A stretch of 37,372 bases of DNA. It comes from Minisyncoccota bacterium. Its GTDB lineage: Bacteria; Patescibacteriota; Minisyncoccia; Phycocordibacterales; Zambryskibacteraceae. The notes under the pieces are model-generated. The model was not told the DNA's origin. It did no database searches and saw only the letters and a program-made list of their open reading frames with translations. Position numbers and translations under genes: made by a program. Positions 8,338-15,677 of this stretch are shown piece by piece (position 1 is the first letter of the stretch; each line of letters opens with the position of its first letter). The stretch spans positions 1 through 37,372 of the forward strand of contig JAGVCW010000017.1 in the NCBI GenBank assembly GCA_020059045.1, written 5' to 3'.

Positions 8338-9300
8338 TTATCCTAAGTATTGAGAAAGTTTCGTACCCAAAATTCTTAAAGTTTCGTCATCAAGAATGGT
8401 TACAGTTAGAATCTCGGGATTTATTGCCTTAAGTTCTTTCTTTTTTTCCGCTAATTCACTTTCGGAAACGAGATCCGTCTTCGTAAGAATTATCACTTCT
8501 GGCTTTTCTTCTACCTCCTTACTGTGCTTCTTTAACTCAGCACGAACTGTCTTGTAAGTTGCCACTACATCCGCATTTTCTACTGACACACAGTGCAAGA
8601 CCATTTTTGTTCTCTTTATATGGCGAAGAAACTTGTGACCAAGTCCTTTTCCCTCCGCTGCCCCTTCAATAAGGCCAGGGATATCGGCAAGAACATATCC
8701 GTGGAAATCTCCTAGATTTGGTTCAAGTGTTGTAAATGGAAAAGCTCCAACTTTCGCATTAGCATTTGTAATAGCATTTAGAAGAGATGACTTACCTGCA
8801 TTTGGCAAACCGACAAATCCTGCGTCCACCACAAGCTCAAGTTCAATTAATAATTCAGTCTCTTCTCCGGGTTTACCGAACGTAAACTCTTTTGGGCTAG
8901 TGTTTGTAGACGCTTTAAAGTGTGCATTGCCAAGTCCCCCCTTGCCCCCAGAAAGTAATAAAATTCTTTCACCCTCTTCGTTTATATAAAATTTTTTGTC
9001 CGTTCTGGTATCTGTAACAACACTTCCAATGGGTAGAGAAATGGATATGTCTTCACCCGTTTTACCCGTTTTAGTATTACGCATACCATTTGCTCCATTT
9101 TCTGCAGCAAATTCCTTAAGATGCTTGTACTGTGAGAGAAGCCCTATGTCACGAACACCGATAGCATAGACATCTCCACCCTTGCCTCCGTTACCTCCCG
9201 AGGGGCCAGAAAACTCTTTTCCCTTCTCGTGTAGCCAAAGCACGACTCCGTCGCCACCCTTACCAGCTCTCACTCGAATTGTGATTTCATCAACAAACAT
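8338..9300 (-). CDS. obg: GTPase Obg/CgtA (ribosome assembly)
   Basis: 320 residues. The Gly-rich Obg fold covers about 1-158 (GKGGDGVV, GPSGGNGGKGGDV, GGKGGLGN). The G domain follows, with G1 GLPNAGKSS at 164-172, switch Thr near 190, G3 DIPGL at 206-210 and G4 TKTD at 273-276. The G4 motif has Thr where NKxD is usual, a known variation in some lineages. There is no OCT or other C-terminal extension, so the protein is shorter than the 430-residue Bacillus type. The role in 50S subunit maturation is from family knowledge. Confidence 0.97.
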   Translation of the reverse strand: MFVDEITIRVRAGKGGDGVVLWLHEKGKEFSGPSGGNGGKGGDVYAIGVRDIGLLSQYKHLKEFAAENGANGMRNTKTGKTGEDISISLPIGSVVTDTRTDKKFYINEEGERILLLSGGKGGLGNAHFKASTNTSPKEFTFGKPGEETELLIELELVVDAGFVGLPNAGKSSLLNAITNANAKVGAFPFTTLEPNLGDFHGYVLADIPGLIEGAAEGKGLGHKFLRHIKRTKMVLHCVSVENADVVATYKTVRAELKKHSKEVEEKPEVIILTKTDLVSESELAEKKKELKAINPEILTVTILDDETLRILGTKLSQYLG

Positions 9301-9341
9301 GATACGAATATTACGAAATTGATCGAATAATACAAAAATTA

Positions 9342-10229
9342 CTAATTCAGAGCTTTCAACGCAAGTTCTATGGCCGCTTCCTTGGTAGTTGCTACAACTG
9401 TAAACCGGCTATTGTGACAAAACTTCGCACCAGGCACTCCTGAGACATTCTCAAGTTCCGCATCCTTTTTACCAGCCCAGCTTTCTGGAAATAGTACTCT
9501 GTAATCAAAGGTATTACTATCCACCTTCACTGCTTTTGCACGCCAACGATCTTTGTCTGTAGACGGATACACCACCATAAGTATGTCCTTCTCTTTGCCT
9601 GCAAATTTGGCCCAGCTCATCTCTTCGTCAAGAACAAGTAATCGTTTGTCCTCAGTATTTGAGTAAATACTATTCAATTCTAAATCACTTTTTTGCAAGA
9701 GCCGCGTGTGGTCAACCTCTCTTTCTAGAAGGTTTTTTGCAAGACCTACGACCATTTTAAATGTCTCATCGATATCTGCCTCTCCCCTGGTCGCATCGGA
9801 AACAAATGAGTAGAAGTAATCCCCAATAGTGTATGCGCGAATATTTGGATAAGTATACTTTGCAATACCTATCCCGCTGTCATTTGCATCGATTGGCATC
9901 ACGAGTCTCTCCTCGATAGCGTTTGCCACTTCTTGTGAACCGGAAATGCTTTCACCATACTTCTTCCACACAAGTCCGAAGGATGCATAGGGTATAGAAT
10001 TACTCCTAATACCTGCTCCTCCGATCTGGTGGTGGTCAAATCTATTTCGCTCTGGGTCATAGACTCCACCCACATCAACCACATAGTCTCCTTTCTCTAT
10101 GAGAAGTTCATCTCTTGTGCGAACAATGCTTGTCCCCTTTTCACCAAGCATAAGTAGCAGTGTAGCTACAGCAAAAACATCATCTGCATGATATGACCCA
10201 TTGTGTGTAATAATTTTGATTTCGTTCAT
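9342..10229 (-). CDS. MYG1/UPF0160 family DHH-like metal hydrolase
   Basis: 295 residues. The N-terminal signature THNGSYHADDVFA (8-20) and later DVGGVYDPERNRFDHHQIGG carry the His and Asp residues that bind metal in this family. The C-terminal half has the typical WRAKAV, FPESWAGKKDAELENVSGVPGAKFCHNSRF region. Eukaryotic MYG1 is a 3'-5' RNA exonuclease, and the bacterial substrates are not established. It starts 76 bp downstream of the GH15 gene's stop codon, in the same direction. Its local partners do not suggest a pathway. Confidence 0.92.
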   Translation of the reverse strand: MNEIKIITHNGSYHADDVFAVATLLLMLGEKGTSIVRTRDELLIEKGDYVVDVGGVYDPERNRFDHHQIGGAGIRSNSIPYASFGLVWKKYGESISGSQEVANAIEERLVMPIDANDSGIGIAKYTYPNIRAYTIGDYFYSFVSDATRGEADIDETFKMVVGLAKNLLEREVDHTRLLQKSDLELNSIYSNTEDKRLLVLDEEMSWAKFAGKEKDILMVVYPSTDKDRWRAKAVKVDSNTFDYRVLFPESWAGKKDAELENVSGVPGAKFCHNSRFTVVATTKEAAIELALKALN

Positions 10230-10305
10230 ACAGTTTTAACACCCGACAATACTCTCGAGTATATACATACAAAATAATATAAGCTCGGCGGCATAGAAGC
10301 TTACA

Positions 10306-12291
10306 TTACTTAAGCGGATAACACACGGTACAAATACCTAGTTTTTCTAGTCTCTCAAGATAGTGTACGACAGTCAAGATGAATTCTGCGTGGCTCCAAG
10401 TTAGTGGTGCGACAGATAATTGCTCACCATTCATAGGATGCACCTGTTCAGAAAGTACTCCAGATGAAAGAGACCGTTTCACTACCCAATCCAGGCGACT
10501 TATAACATCCTGCAAATCTTTTTCATTTTTCGCCAATGATAAGTCGTACTGAATCACCCACATTGTAGTTATGAACCACGGGTTGCCAGGAACATCTCGG
10601 GTAACCTCATAATACAAATCTCCTTCATACCTCGCATATCCTCGAACTGCAGTTTCTATACGCAATCGATTTTCTATTACTGCACGAGCCTTTAACATTC
10701 TAGGATCTTCTGGAGACAGAACCCCAAATTTGTATACTCCATAGAAACTACTTATGTCTATTGTCTTATCTTTTTTCAAAACTTTTCCATCAAGCACAAG
10801 TAGTTTGTAGAAATATCCAACTTCTTCATCCCAGAGATACTCAAGTATCGCGTCTCTGATCTCGTTTGCCTCGCTTTCAAATTTATTTTTGTCTTCCACT
10901 TTACCCAAAATTGAAGCAAACTTTGAAGCAGCAATGAGCGCCCCGTATACGCTCGAAGCGGTGAATGTAGATATGCCATTCTTCTCCTCCCACAAATCAT
11001 AGCTTGCGTACGGTAGATCAGTTTTAAATCCCTCTCTATACTTAACCATGAAGTCAGCGGCGCTTTTTATAAACGAGTTGTACAAATTTTCAATAAACTC
11101 AAGATCACGAGTTTTCTCATAATGCTCCCAAAGACCAACGATAAGTAATGCTGTTTCATCTTCCTGAATCGCAAGCTGGCTTTTACCATTCTTGACCCAT
11201 GGATGCCATGAACTTCCAAATGATTTATCTGGTTGGTACTTATGAAGGAGATACCCATCACTAGTTATAACCTCGCTTGCAAATTGATAAAAGCGATGTG
11301 AAATATCGAAGTATCCTGTCCTATCTAAAGCACTGGCTACGAAAGCTCCATCTCTTGGCCAAACGTAAGCATAAGTATCTCTTCCATAACGGAAGTTATC
11401 CGAGTCACCAGAGGCAAGTATCCCACCGTTATTGTCTGAGTGGGTGCGAACTATGAGGAGAGACTTCTTGAAAAGATCGACAAGCTTTGTGTCTAATTTA
11501 TAGAAAGTGAAATTAAACTTGTTTACCCATGCGCGCCAGAAATTCTGAGTTGTTTCTGTAATATGACTTGGTGTCTTCGATAAAAGTAGATCCTGAAGAG
11601 TACGCGCCTCTCGAAAGGTTTCCGCAACTGTAATCCAGTACTCAAGTGATTGACTAGTATTACCTGGGATTTGCAGATAGAAACCAACTGTTGAGTCTAC
11701 GGAGCCGTGCTCGATTGGGTTCTTAGAAAGTTCTCCGTCTTCAGCATCTTTCCATGTCCCTTCTTTGCCTTCAATTTTAAATATACCGATACTATAATCG
11801 GTGAAACGCTTCTTCCCAATCTGGCCTCCTACAAGAAACACACGTCTACCTTTGTAGTGTACTACCGCTTCTACATCAGGGTTGAAATACGCAGTATCAG
11901 CATGACTTGTTTCAGATATCTGGAACTGCTGGTTAAAAAAAACTTTTATAACCCTTGCGCTAGAGCTTTTATTCGTTACTTTCAGATTTCTTAAAAGAAT
12001 ATTCTTCTCGTTATAAACTATATCGAGAAATGAGAGCTCCACACCGAGAGTCTCATTCGATGCGACGATGTTTGAAGCCATTGTCTCGTTTTGATAGTTT
12101 GTGGATACTTGCCAGCCCGGATCAGTAATCCAACTGAAAGTACTGTCAACCCATATACCTATTTTGTGGACATTGCCGGAGCCTATATGGTTCTCGAGAC
12201 CCGCGTATGGAAAATAGAAGTCACGTATTTGCCCAAACTTATCAAAACATAGAAGGATGTTTCCGTTCCCTAATACTAAAGATCTAGACAT
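10306..12291 (-). CDS. Glycoside hydrolase family 15 glucoamylase-like enzyme
   Basis: 661 residues with the two parts usual in bacterial GH15. An N-terminal beta-sandwich (about 1-270, starting LGNGNILLCFDKFGQIRDFYFP) is followed by an (alpha/alpha)6 catalytic barrel. Barrel motifs seen are YVWPRDGAFVASALDRTGY near 306-324, the acid-bearing YDLWEEKNG near 429-437 and LTWSHAEF near 629-636. The enzyme would release glucose from alpha-glucans or related sugars such as trehalose. It has no signal peptide, so it should act in the cytosol. It belongs with the GH57 and glycosyltransferase genes at 15678-18627, from which it is now separated by the DGR. Confidence 0.95.
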   Translation of the reverse strand: MSRSLVLGNGNILLCFDKFGQIRDFYFPYAGLENHIGSGNVHKIGIWVDSTFSWITDPGWQVSTNYQNETMASNIVASNETLGVELSFLDIVYNEKNILLRNLKVTNKSSSARVIKVFFNQQFQISETSHADTAYFNPDVEAVVHYKGRRVFLVGGQIGKKRFTDYSIGIFKIEGKEGTWKDAEDGELSKNPIEHGSVDSTVGFYLQIPGNTSQSLEYWITVAETFREARTLQDLLLSKTPSHITETTQNFWRAWVNKFNFTFYKLDTKLVDLFKKSLLIVRTHSDNNGGILASGDSDNFRYGRDTYAYVWPRDGAFVASALDRTGYFDISHRFYQFASEVITSDGYLLHKYQPDKSFGSSWHPWVKNGKSQLAIQEDETALLIVGLWEHYEKTRDLEFIENLYNSFIKSAADFMVKYREGFKTDLPYASYDLWEEKNGISTFTASSVYGALIAASKFASILGKVEDKNKFESEANEIRDAILEYLWDEEVGYFYKLLVLDGKVLKKDKTIDISSFYGVYKFGVLSPEDPRMLKARAVIENRLRIETAVRGYARYEGDLYYEVTRDVPGNPWFITTMWVIQYDLSLAKNEKDLQDVISRLDWVVKRSLSSGVLSEQVHPMNGEQLSVAPLTWSHAEFILTVVHYLERLEKLGICTVCYPLK

Positions 12292-12309
12292 ACAATAATT
12301 TTATCATGA

Positions 12310-13299
12310 TTATTTGTACTCACTAAATACTTTATTATTCAACTTGTGAGTATTGCCATGTGAGAGTAACCCCCTATATGATGATACTGTTTGTGCCTTT
12401 TGGTTATGTTTTATCCTTTTTATCATTCTTCGTTTTGTGGCTGGTCTTATAACTTTGTGATCAAAAAAGTGTATCCATCCCAAGAAATCTATTCCTGATG
12501 TGAATGTTTTCGTAAAAACTTTATTTGGGTGTAAATTCAGCTTTAACTTTTCTTCTAGAAATTTGTTTGCTATTTGAAGAGTACTAAAAAGATAATTTTT
12601 ATTATCAGACAGAAATACGAAATCATCAGCGTACCGTATATAAAATCTACATTTTAATTCGTGCTTAATAAACTGATCAAACTTGTTCATATATATATTT
12701 ACTAGAAGTTGTGAAGTAAGATTGCCCAGTGGTAAGCCTTTGCCTACTACCCCAGAATCAAAGCTCTTCACAACCACTTTTAGTAGTTGGAGCGTCTCAG
12801 CATCAATGTCATAAGTAGAAAGAATATTCAAAAGTATAGTATGGTCAATGCTTGCAAAAAACTTCTTAATATCGCACTTCAGAACCCAGCAAGTTCTAGT
12901 ATTGTTCTTGCTTACCTTCCAAAAGTTTTGCTTAAATCTACATATTGCCTTATGTGTCCCTTTACTCTGCCTACAGGAATAAGAGTCGTGAATGAACCTT
13001 GAATCGAAATACGGATAGAGAACTTTGTATATTGCATGATGTAATAGTCTATCTCTTACACTAGCCTTGTGTATGTTTCTGGGTTTTGGATCTGAAATAT
13101 TGAAAGCATGATATTTGCCATGCTTGTAATTCTTGTTCACCAAATCTGTGTAAAGATTTACGATATTATCCATTAGCCTTAATTGAAATAGCTGTACATC
13201 TTTTTTATTTCTTTTCCCTTTTAAAAACTCCTTCCACGCGTTAAGAAGATTTTCAATTGAAATGATAGAATCAAATGAAAGAAAAAATTGTTTAGACAT
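12310..13299 (-). CDS. DGR-type reverse transcriptase
   Basis: 329 residues, a compact RT with no maturase or endonuclease domain. Motifs in order: a YSCRQSKGTHKA palm start (about 105-116), CDIKKFFASIDH (about 140-151), GLPLGNLTSQLLVNIYMN (about 185-202), the catalytic FYIRYADDFVFLSD (about 219-232) and FLGW (about 285). The GLPLGNLTSQ form, where most RTs have QGxxxSP, is typical of diversity-generating retroelements. The start is supported by GGTGAA about 6 nt upstream. It ends 18 bp before the GH15 gene. With the TR at 13731, the VR at 14206 and Avd it forms a complete DGR, in which it would copy TR RNA with errors opposite adenines. Confidence 0.97.
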   Translation of the reverse strand: MSKQFFLSFDSIISIENLLNAWKEFLKGKRNKKDVQLFQLRLMDNIVNLYTDLVNKNYKHGKYHAFNISDPKPRNIHKASVRDRLLHHAIYKVLYPYFDSRFIHDSYSCRQSKGTHKAICRFKQNFWKVSKNNTRTCWVLKCDIKKFFASIDHTILLNILSTYDIDAETLQLLKVVVKSFDSGVVGKGLPLGNLTSQLLVNIYMNKFDQFIKHELKCRFYIRYADDFVFLSDNKNYLFSTLQIANKFLEEKLKLNLHPNKVFTKTFTSGIDFLGWIHFFDHKVIRPATKRRMIKRIKHNQKAQTVSSYRGLLSHGNTHKLNNKVFSEYK

Positions 13300-13711
13300 A
13301 TTATTTCACCATAAAAAATACTACTATGACGCCCCCCCCCCGCAACTTTTACCCCTACTTCAGAAAACCAAGGAATCATACCTACTTTGGTATAACTATT
13401 ATGGAGAACTACCAAAACTTCACCGATACTCACTTGGATTAAGAATTGATAACTTATTCGTGGAAATCATCGAGGGTATAGCAATTGCGAGCTTTTTGTC
13501 TCGAGAAGAGAAAAGACCTTGGGTAGCCTTCGCTATACGGAAAACAGATACTTTGAAAATACTCTTAATGATTTTATGGGAAACTAAATCTCTTGACGAC
13601 AAGAAATACATTGCGCTTTCATTTAAGACCACTGAAATTGGGAAAATGCTTGGTGGTTGGAGTGGACAGCTTTCAAAACAAAACTCCCCACCAAAAGGCA
13701 GGGAGAAATGA
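13262..13711 (+). CDS. avd: DGR accessory variability determinant (Avd), uncertain start
   Basis: 149 residues as drawn. From about residue 28 it reads as the Avd four-helix bundle of Patescibacteria DGRs: LLPLLQKTKESYLLWYNYYGELPKLHRYSLGLRIDNLFVEIIEGI, then LKILLMILWETKSLDDKKYIALSFKTTEIGKMLGGW. The basic tail (KGREK) is also typical. Avd binds RT and TR RNA and is needed for mutagenic homing in Bordetella phage. It lies on the strand opposite to RT and TR. The ATG at 13262 would overlap the RT start by 38 bp. A second ATG (13326) is followed by a C10 tract (13332-13341) and would be in frame only with one more, or two fewer, C. Confidence 0.85.
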   Translation: MIESNERKNCLDILFHHKKYYYDAPPPQLLPLLQKTKESYLLWYNYYGELPKLHRYSLGLRIDNLFVEIIEGIAIASFLSREEKRPWVAFAIRKTDTLKILLMILWETKSLDDKKYIALSFKTTEIGKMLGGWSGQLSKQNSPPKGREK

Positions 13712-13730
13712 AGAAGATTGCGAGGACGGG

Positions 13731-13850
13731 AAGACGAAACGGCCGACGGCATTCCAGAAGTTGTCAGAGTTGCCGTTGTTGCCGTTGAGCCAACGCTCGT
13801 CGTTGTCGTGTTCGACGTTGAAGACGTTGAGATTGCCATCCGAATCGGTG
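13731..13850 (-). repeat. DGR template repeat (TR)
   Basis: 120 bp matching the 3' end of the target gene (14206-14325) at a constant offset of 475. There are ten mismatches, at 13753, 13780, 13800, 13804, 13806, 13812, 13819, 13827, 13828 and 13845. At each, the TR has T on the plus strand, i.e. A on the coding (minus) strand. The replacements in the VR are seven G, two C and one T on the minus strand. The TR is rich in AAC/GAC codons (NLNVF, DNDERW, NGNNGNSDNFW), which place adenines at the first two codon positions. It starts 19 bp past the avd stop. Confidence 0.97.
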
Positions 13851-13946
13851 TGTGCAAAGTGCCTTCCAAGCCACCACCCCTTGAATACTCTTAGGGTTGA
13901 ATCGTATTCCGCATCGTAATGCAATAGCACTCTGCACCAAGTATCT

Positions 13947-14069
13947 TCATTTTTGAAGTTTCTGCATACACCACTCTATCTGAATCCTTGAACGCAGATA
14001 CTCTCGGCGTATGGATACTGGGTTCGGTAGCGGGAAACCGTAGTCGCCCACATATTCACCTACTACCAC
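13947..14069 (-). CDS. Possible 40-residue ORF or gene remnant between target and TR
   Basis: A short open frame with a GTG at 14069 reads VVGEYVGDYGFPLPNP..., ending WCMQKLQK. Its mix of residues (Gly-Asp-Tyr, several Arg, Trp-Cys-Met) looks protein-like rather than random. There is no good ribosome-binding site, and another frame continues downstream through the TR (13673-13930). It may be a remnant of a former second target gene from which the TR was derived. Function unknown. Confidence 0.25.
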   Translation of the reverse strand: MVVGEYVGDYGFPLPNPVSIRREYLRSRIQIEWCMQKLQK

Positions 14070-14083
14070 CTTCTATTCTATAC

Positions 14084-14117
14084 AAAAGGAAAGGGCCCAT
14101 CAAAAAGCGATGGGCCC
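14084..14117 (-). terminator. Intrinsic terminator downstream of the DGR target gene
   Basis: On the minus strand a 9-bp stem GGGCCCATC/GATGGGCCC (14109-14117 with 14093-14101), loop GCTTTTT, followed by TTTCCTTTTG. It is about 70 bp past the stop codon of the target gene and upstream of the TR. Confidence 0.75.
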
Positions 14118-14120
14118 CGA

Positions 14121-14170
14121 CCTGCCTTCGGCAGGAGGACTAAGTCCTTAGGGTCAAAGAAGACCCTAGG
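14121..14170 (-). other. Two stem-loops just downstream of the VR
   Basis: CCTGCC/GGCAGG with a 3-base loop (14121-14135) and CCTTAGGGTC/GACCCTAGG with a loop of about 6 bases (14147-14170). They lie 36-85 bp beyond the 3' end of the VR, outside the coding region. In the Bordetella phage DGR a hairpin directly after the VR is needed for target recognition; a similar role here is only a possibility. Confidence 0.5.
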
Positions 14171-14186
14171 AACAGAGTCCAGAGAA

Positions 14187-14822
14187 CTACTTGCTCGGAC
14201 GAACGAAGACGAAACGGCCGACGGCATCCCAGAAGTTGTCAGAGTTGCCGTTGTGGCCGTTGAGCCAACGCTCGCCGTAGCCGTGTCCGACGTCGAAGAC
14301 GCCGAGATTGCCATCCGAAGCGGTGATGGGTTCCATCCCGATGACGAGCCACTCGCCCTTCGGCTGGTCCGCATACTGCAAACGCAGTGCGGGTCCGACC
14401 TCAGCGGGGCAGAGCTCTAGACCCAAGCTCAATGCCTTGGCAATGATGTCTCGACGGTAGGCCCCGTCCTTGAAGCCGAGGTCCGCCACCGACACATTCA
14501 CGAGGTCCACGTTCATCTCCGTCTCACTCACCGTGAAGGCGGGATTGCCGAGGATATCGTTGCCCCAGTCGCCGATTTTCATCTTCGCCTGCTTGATGGC
14601 AGAGCGGAAGTCGTCGGCGGTCTTGAGGTTCGTGCCGAGCTTGACGGTCTTCCACACGGGGAAGTCAAGCTGTGGCTCAGGAATGGGTTCGGGCTTTGGG
14701 GCCTCCACCAGGACGAGCTCTCCTCGACGTAAACGAGCAGCACCCTCGATACCACCGAGAATGTTGAAGGTTGCCTCGATGGTTCCAAGATCGAGGCCTG
14801 CGTACTTCATTGTCGTGCTCAT
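14187..14822 (-). CDS. DGR target protein with variable C-type-lectin-like C-terminus
   Basis: 211 residues. The N-terminal motif LGTIEATFNILGGIEGAARLRRGELVLVE (about 12-40) is one I know from many Patescibacteria proteins of unknown function. A Pro-rich linker (APKPEPIPEPQ) follows, then a middle domain (about 55-150). The C-terminal part (GEWLVIGMEPITASDGNLGVF...GERWLNGHNGNSDNFWDAVGRFVFV) has the Trp/Gly/Asn pattern of the C-type-lectin fold used by DGR targets. There is no signal peptide or membrane helix. Start at ATG 14822 with GGAGG about 9 nt upstream. The gene is clearly richer in G+C than its neighbours. Ligand unknown; varied binding is inference. Confidence 0.93.
   Translation of the reverse strand: MSTTMKYAGLDLGTIEATFNILGGIEGAARLRRGELVLVEAPKPEPIPEPQLDFPVWKTVKLGTNLKTADDFRSAIKQAKMKIGDWGNDILGNPAFTVSETEMNVDLVNVSVADLGFKDGAYRRDIIAKALSLGLELCPAEVGPALRLQYADQPKGEWLVIGMEPITASDGNLGVFDVGHGYGERWLNGHNGNSDNFWDAVGRFVFVRPSK
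14206..14325 (-). repeat. DGR variable repeat (VR)
   Basis: The copy of the TR inside the target gene, covering about residues 166-206 of 211. Protein changes from TR to VR are D to A, N to G, N to D, E to G, D to G, N to Y, D to G, N to H and N to D. The invariant frame (ERWLNG.NGNSDNFW.AVGRFVF) remains. The end near 14206 is GC-rich with no TR-specific adenine (GGCCGTTTCGTCTT on the coding strand), as expected for the initiation of mutagenic homing site. Confidence 0.97.
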
Positions 14823-14835
14823 GGCATTTTCTCCT

Positions 14836-14894
14836 CCGACTGTTAGTCGGCATTGTTTCTCTACCTATTAGGCAGAGAGCCGTATGGATACGGC
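14836..14894 (-). promoter_or_regulatory. Structured 5' leader of the target gene: three hairpins
   Basis: Between promoter and start codon there are three successive stem-loops: GCCGTA/TACGGC (14879-14894), CTCT.CCTA/TAGG.AGAG (14859-14877) and CCGACT/AGTCGG (14836-14850). The last touches the GGAGG ribosome-binding site, so folding could limit or time translation. Confidence 0.55.
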
Positions 14895-14930
14895 AATTGG
14901 TCGGTATGCTACAAAAAGAACTACACCTAT

Positions 14931-14960
14931 ATTATACCATAGTTAATATTCAAAAGTCAA
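14931..14960 (-). promoter_or_regulatory. Sigma70-like promoter of the DGR target gene
   Basis: TTGACT (14960-14955), 18-bp spacer, perfect TATAAT (14936-14931). Start of transcription would be near 14924, giving a leader of about 100 nt. Confidence 0.8.
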
Positions 14961-15010
14961 TATCAAAAATATGGCTAGAAATAACCACTATTTGTGCACT
15001 ATAAAGTTAC

Positions 15011-15361
15011 TTAAGCTTTTATTACCTTCAACAAATCCTTCCTGTCTTTTGCGCGTCTTATTTTATTTGCTAGAGTAATGTTACCAAACACAAACTCTAT
15101 CCAATTTGCAAAGTGATTTTCGGGCTGCATAAGTCTATCTAGCTCATCGTCGTTCAAGACTTTTATCATTTCTCTAAGTTCTTCAATGTCTTTTGCAGAA
15201 CTCCCATCGGCAAAATAAAAATACTTGTCTGCCGATATACCTTGCTCCGAGCTTTGTATTCTATCCTCTTTAACATCTAGAACATTTACAACATCCCTCT
15301 CCTGCCCTCCTACAAGGCGAGAAAGCACAGAAGATTTGTTTTTACGTTTCTTGGCTAACAT
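15011..15361 (-). CDS. Small protein, DUF5752-like
   Basis: 116 residues. The N-terminus is basic (AKKRKNKSS). The C-terminal two thirds, YFYFADGSSAKDIEELREMIKVLNDDELDRLMQPENHFANWIEFVFGNITLANKIR, resembles DUF5752 proteins, where an F/Y-rich strand is followed by helices and an 'FANWI' motif. No function is established. It lies 33 bp downstream of the GIY-YIG cassette and after GH57, so it may belong to the alpha-glucan gene group. The family call is from memory of the motif and is only moderately sure. Confidence 0.6.
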   Translation of the reverse strand: MLAKKRKNKSSVLSRLVGGQERDVVNVLDVKEDRIQSSEQGISADKYFYFADGSSAKDIEELREMIKVLNDDELDRLMQPENHFANWIEFVFGNITLANKIRRAKDRKDLLKVIKA

Positions 15362-15391
15362 TATATTTAACTATTAATCTTTATAAGACTT

Positions 15392-15652
15392 TTAGCCCGT
15401 TAGAGATAGGAATCGTTTCAACCTATTTTTTAAATATCTTTTACCTGGACCAGACTTAAGATACTTTTCTCTAGCATATGCGTCTCCAGAATTTTTGCAT
15501 GCTTCATAATAAATTAACATAAATGGTCCGCGTCCTCTAGTTATGGATACTTTGTCAGTATTGTGCATATTGAAACGCTTCCGTAGATCGCTTGTACATC
15601 CAGTATACCATCTATGATCTTTGCTACTCTTTATAACGTAAGTATAAAACAT
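15392..15652 (-). CDS. Small GIY-YIG endonuclease
   Basis: 86 residues, a minimal single-domain GIY-YIG nuclease of the UvrC-N/UPF0213 type. It begins MFYTYVIKSSKDHRWYTGCTSDLRKRF, giving the paired Tyr/Gly strands and the conserved Arg. It continues RGRGPFMLIYYEACKNSGDAYAREKYLKSGPGKRYLKNRLKRF with the metal-binding Glu. No DNA-targeting domain is attached. It is carried in a cassette with inverted-repeat ends, as in homing-type elements. Spacing between AAGGA and the ATG is only two bases. Similar proteins are encoded at 23318 and 34086. Confidence 0.93.
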   Translation of the reverse strand: MFYTYVIKSSKDHRWYTGCTSDLRKRFNMHNTDKVSITRGRGPFMLIYYEACKNSGDAYAREKYLKSGPGKRYLKNRLKRFLSLTG

Positions 15653-15671
15653 ATCCTTATCTCTAACGGGC
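15395..15671 (-). mobile_element. GIY-YIG cassette 1 bounded by 14-bp inverted repeats
   Basis: 277 bp. GCCCGTTAGAGATA (15395-15408) is matched by its exact reverse complement at 15658-15671. The sole gene lies between, and its last codons (SLTG and stop) run into the left arm. The right arm is followed by AAGGA, usable as the ribosome-binding site of the nuclease. The element starts 7 bp after the GH57 stop codon. Two related elements lie at 34090-34367 and 36161-36278. Confidence 0.75.
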
Positions 15672-15677
15672 CTAGGG

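Noticed and set aside
12310-13299. Group II intron reverse transcriptase
   Set aside because: Too short, no maturase or endonuclease domain, no intron RNA features seen, and a TR/VR pair is present.
13420-13869. 149-residue minus-strand frame opposite Avd
   Set aside because: It is the complement of the Avd gene plus part of the TR. The plus frame has clear Avd motifs, so this frame is a shadow, though similar frames may be annotated elsewhere.
13673-13930. 85-residue frame through the TR as a second target protein
   Set aside because: It begins at a weak GTG without ribosome-binding site and ends in the Avd complement. Better explained as the template repeat with possible remnant flanks.
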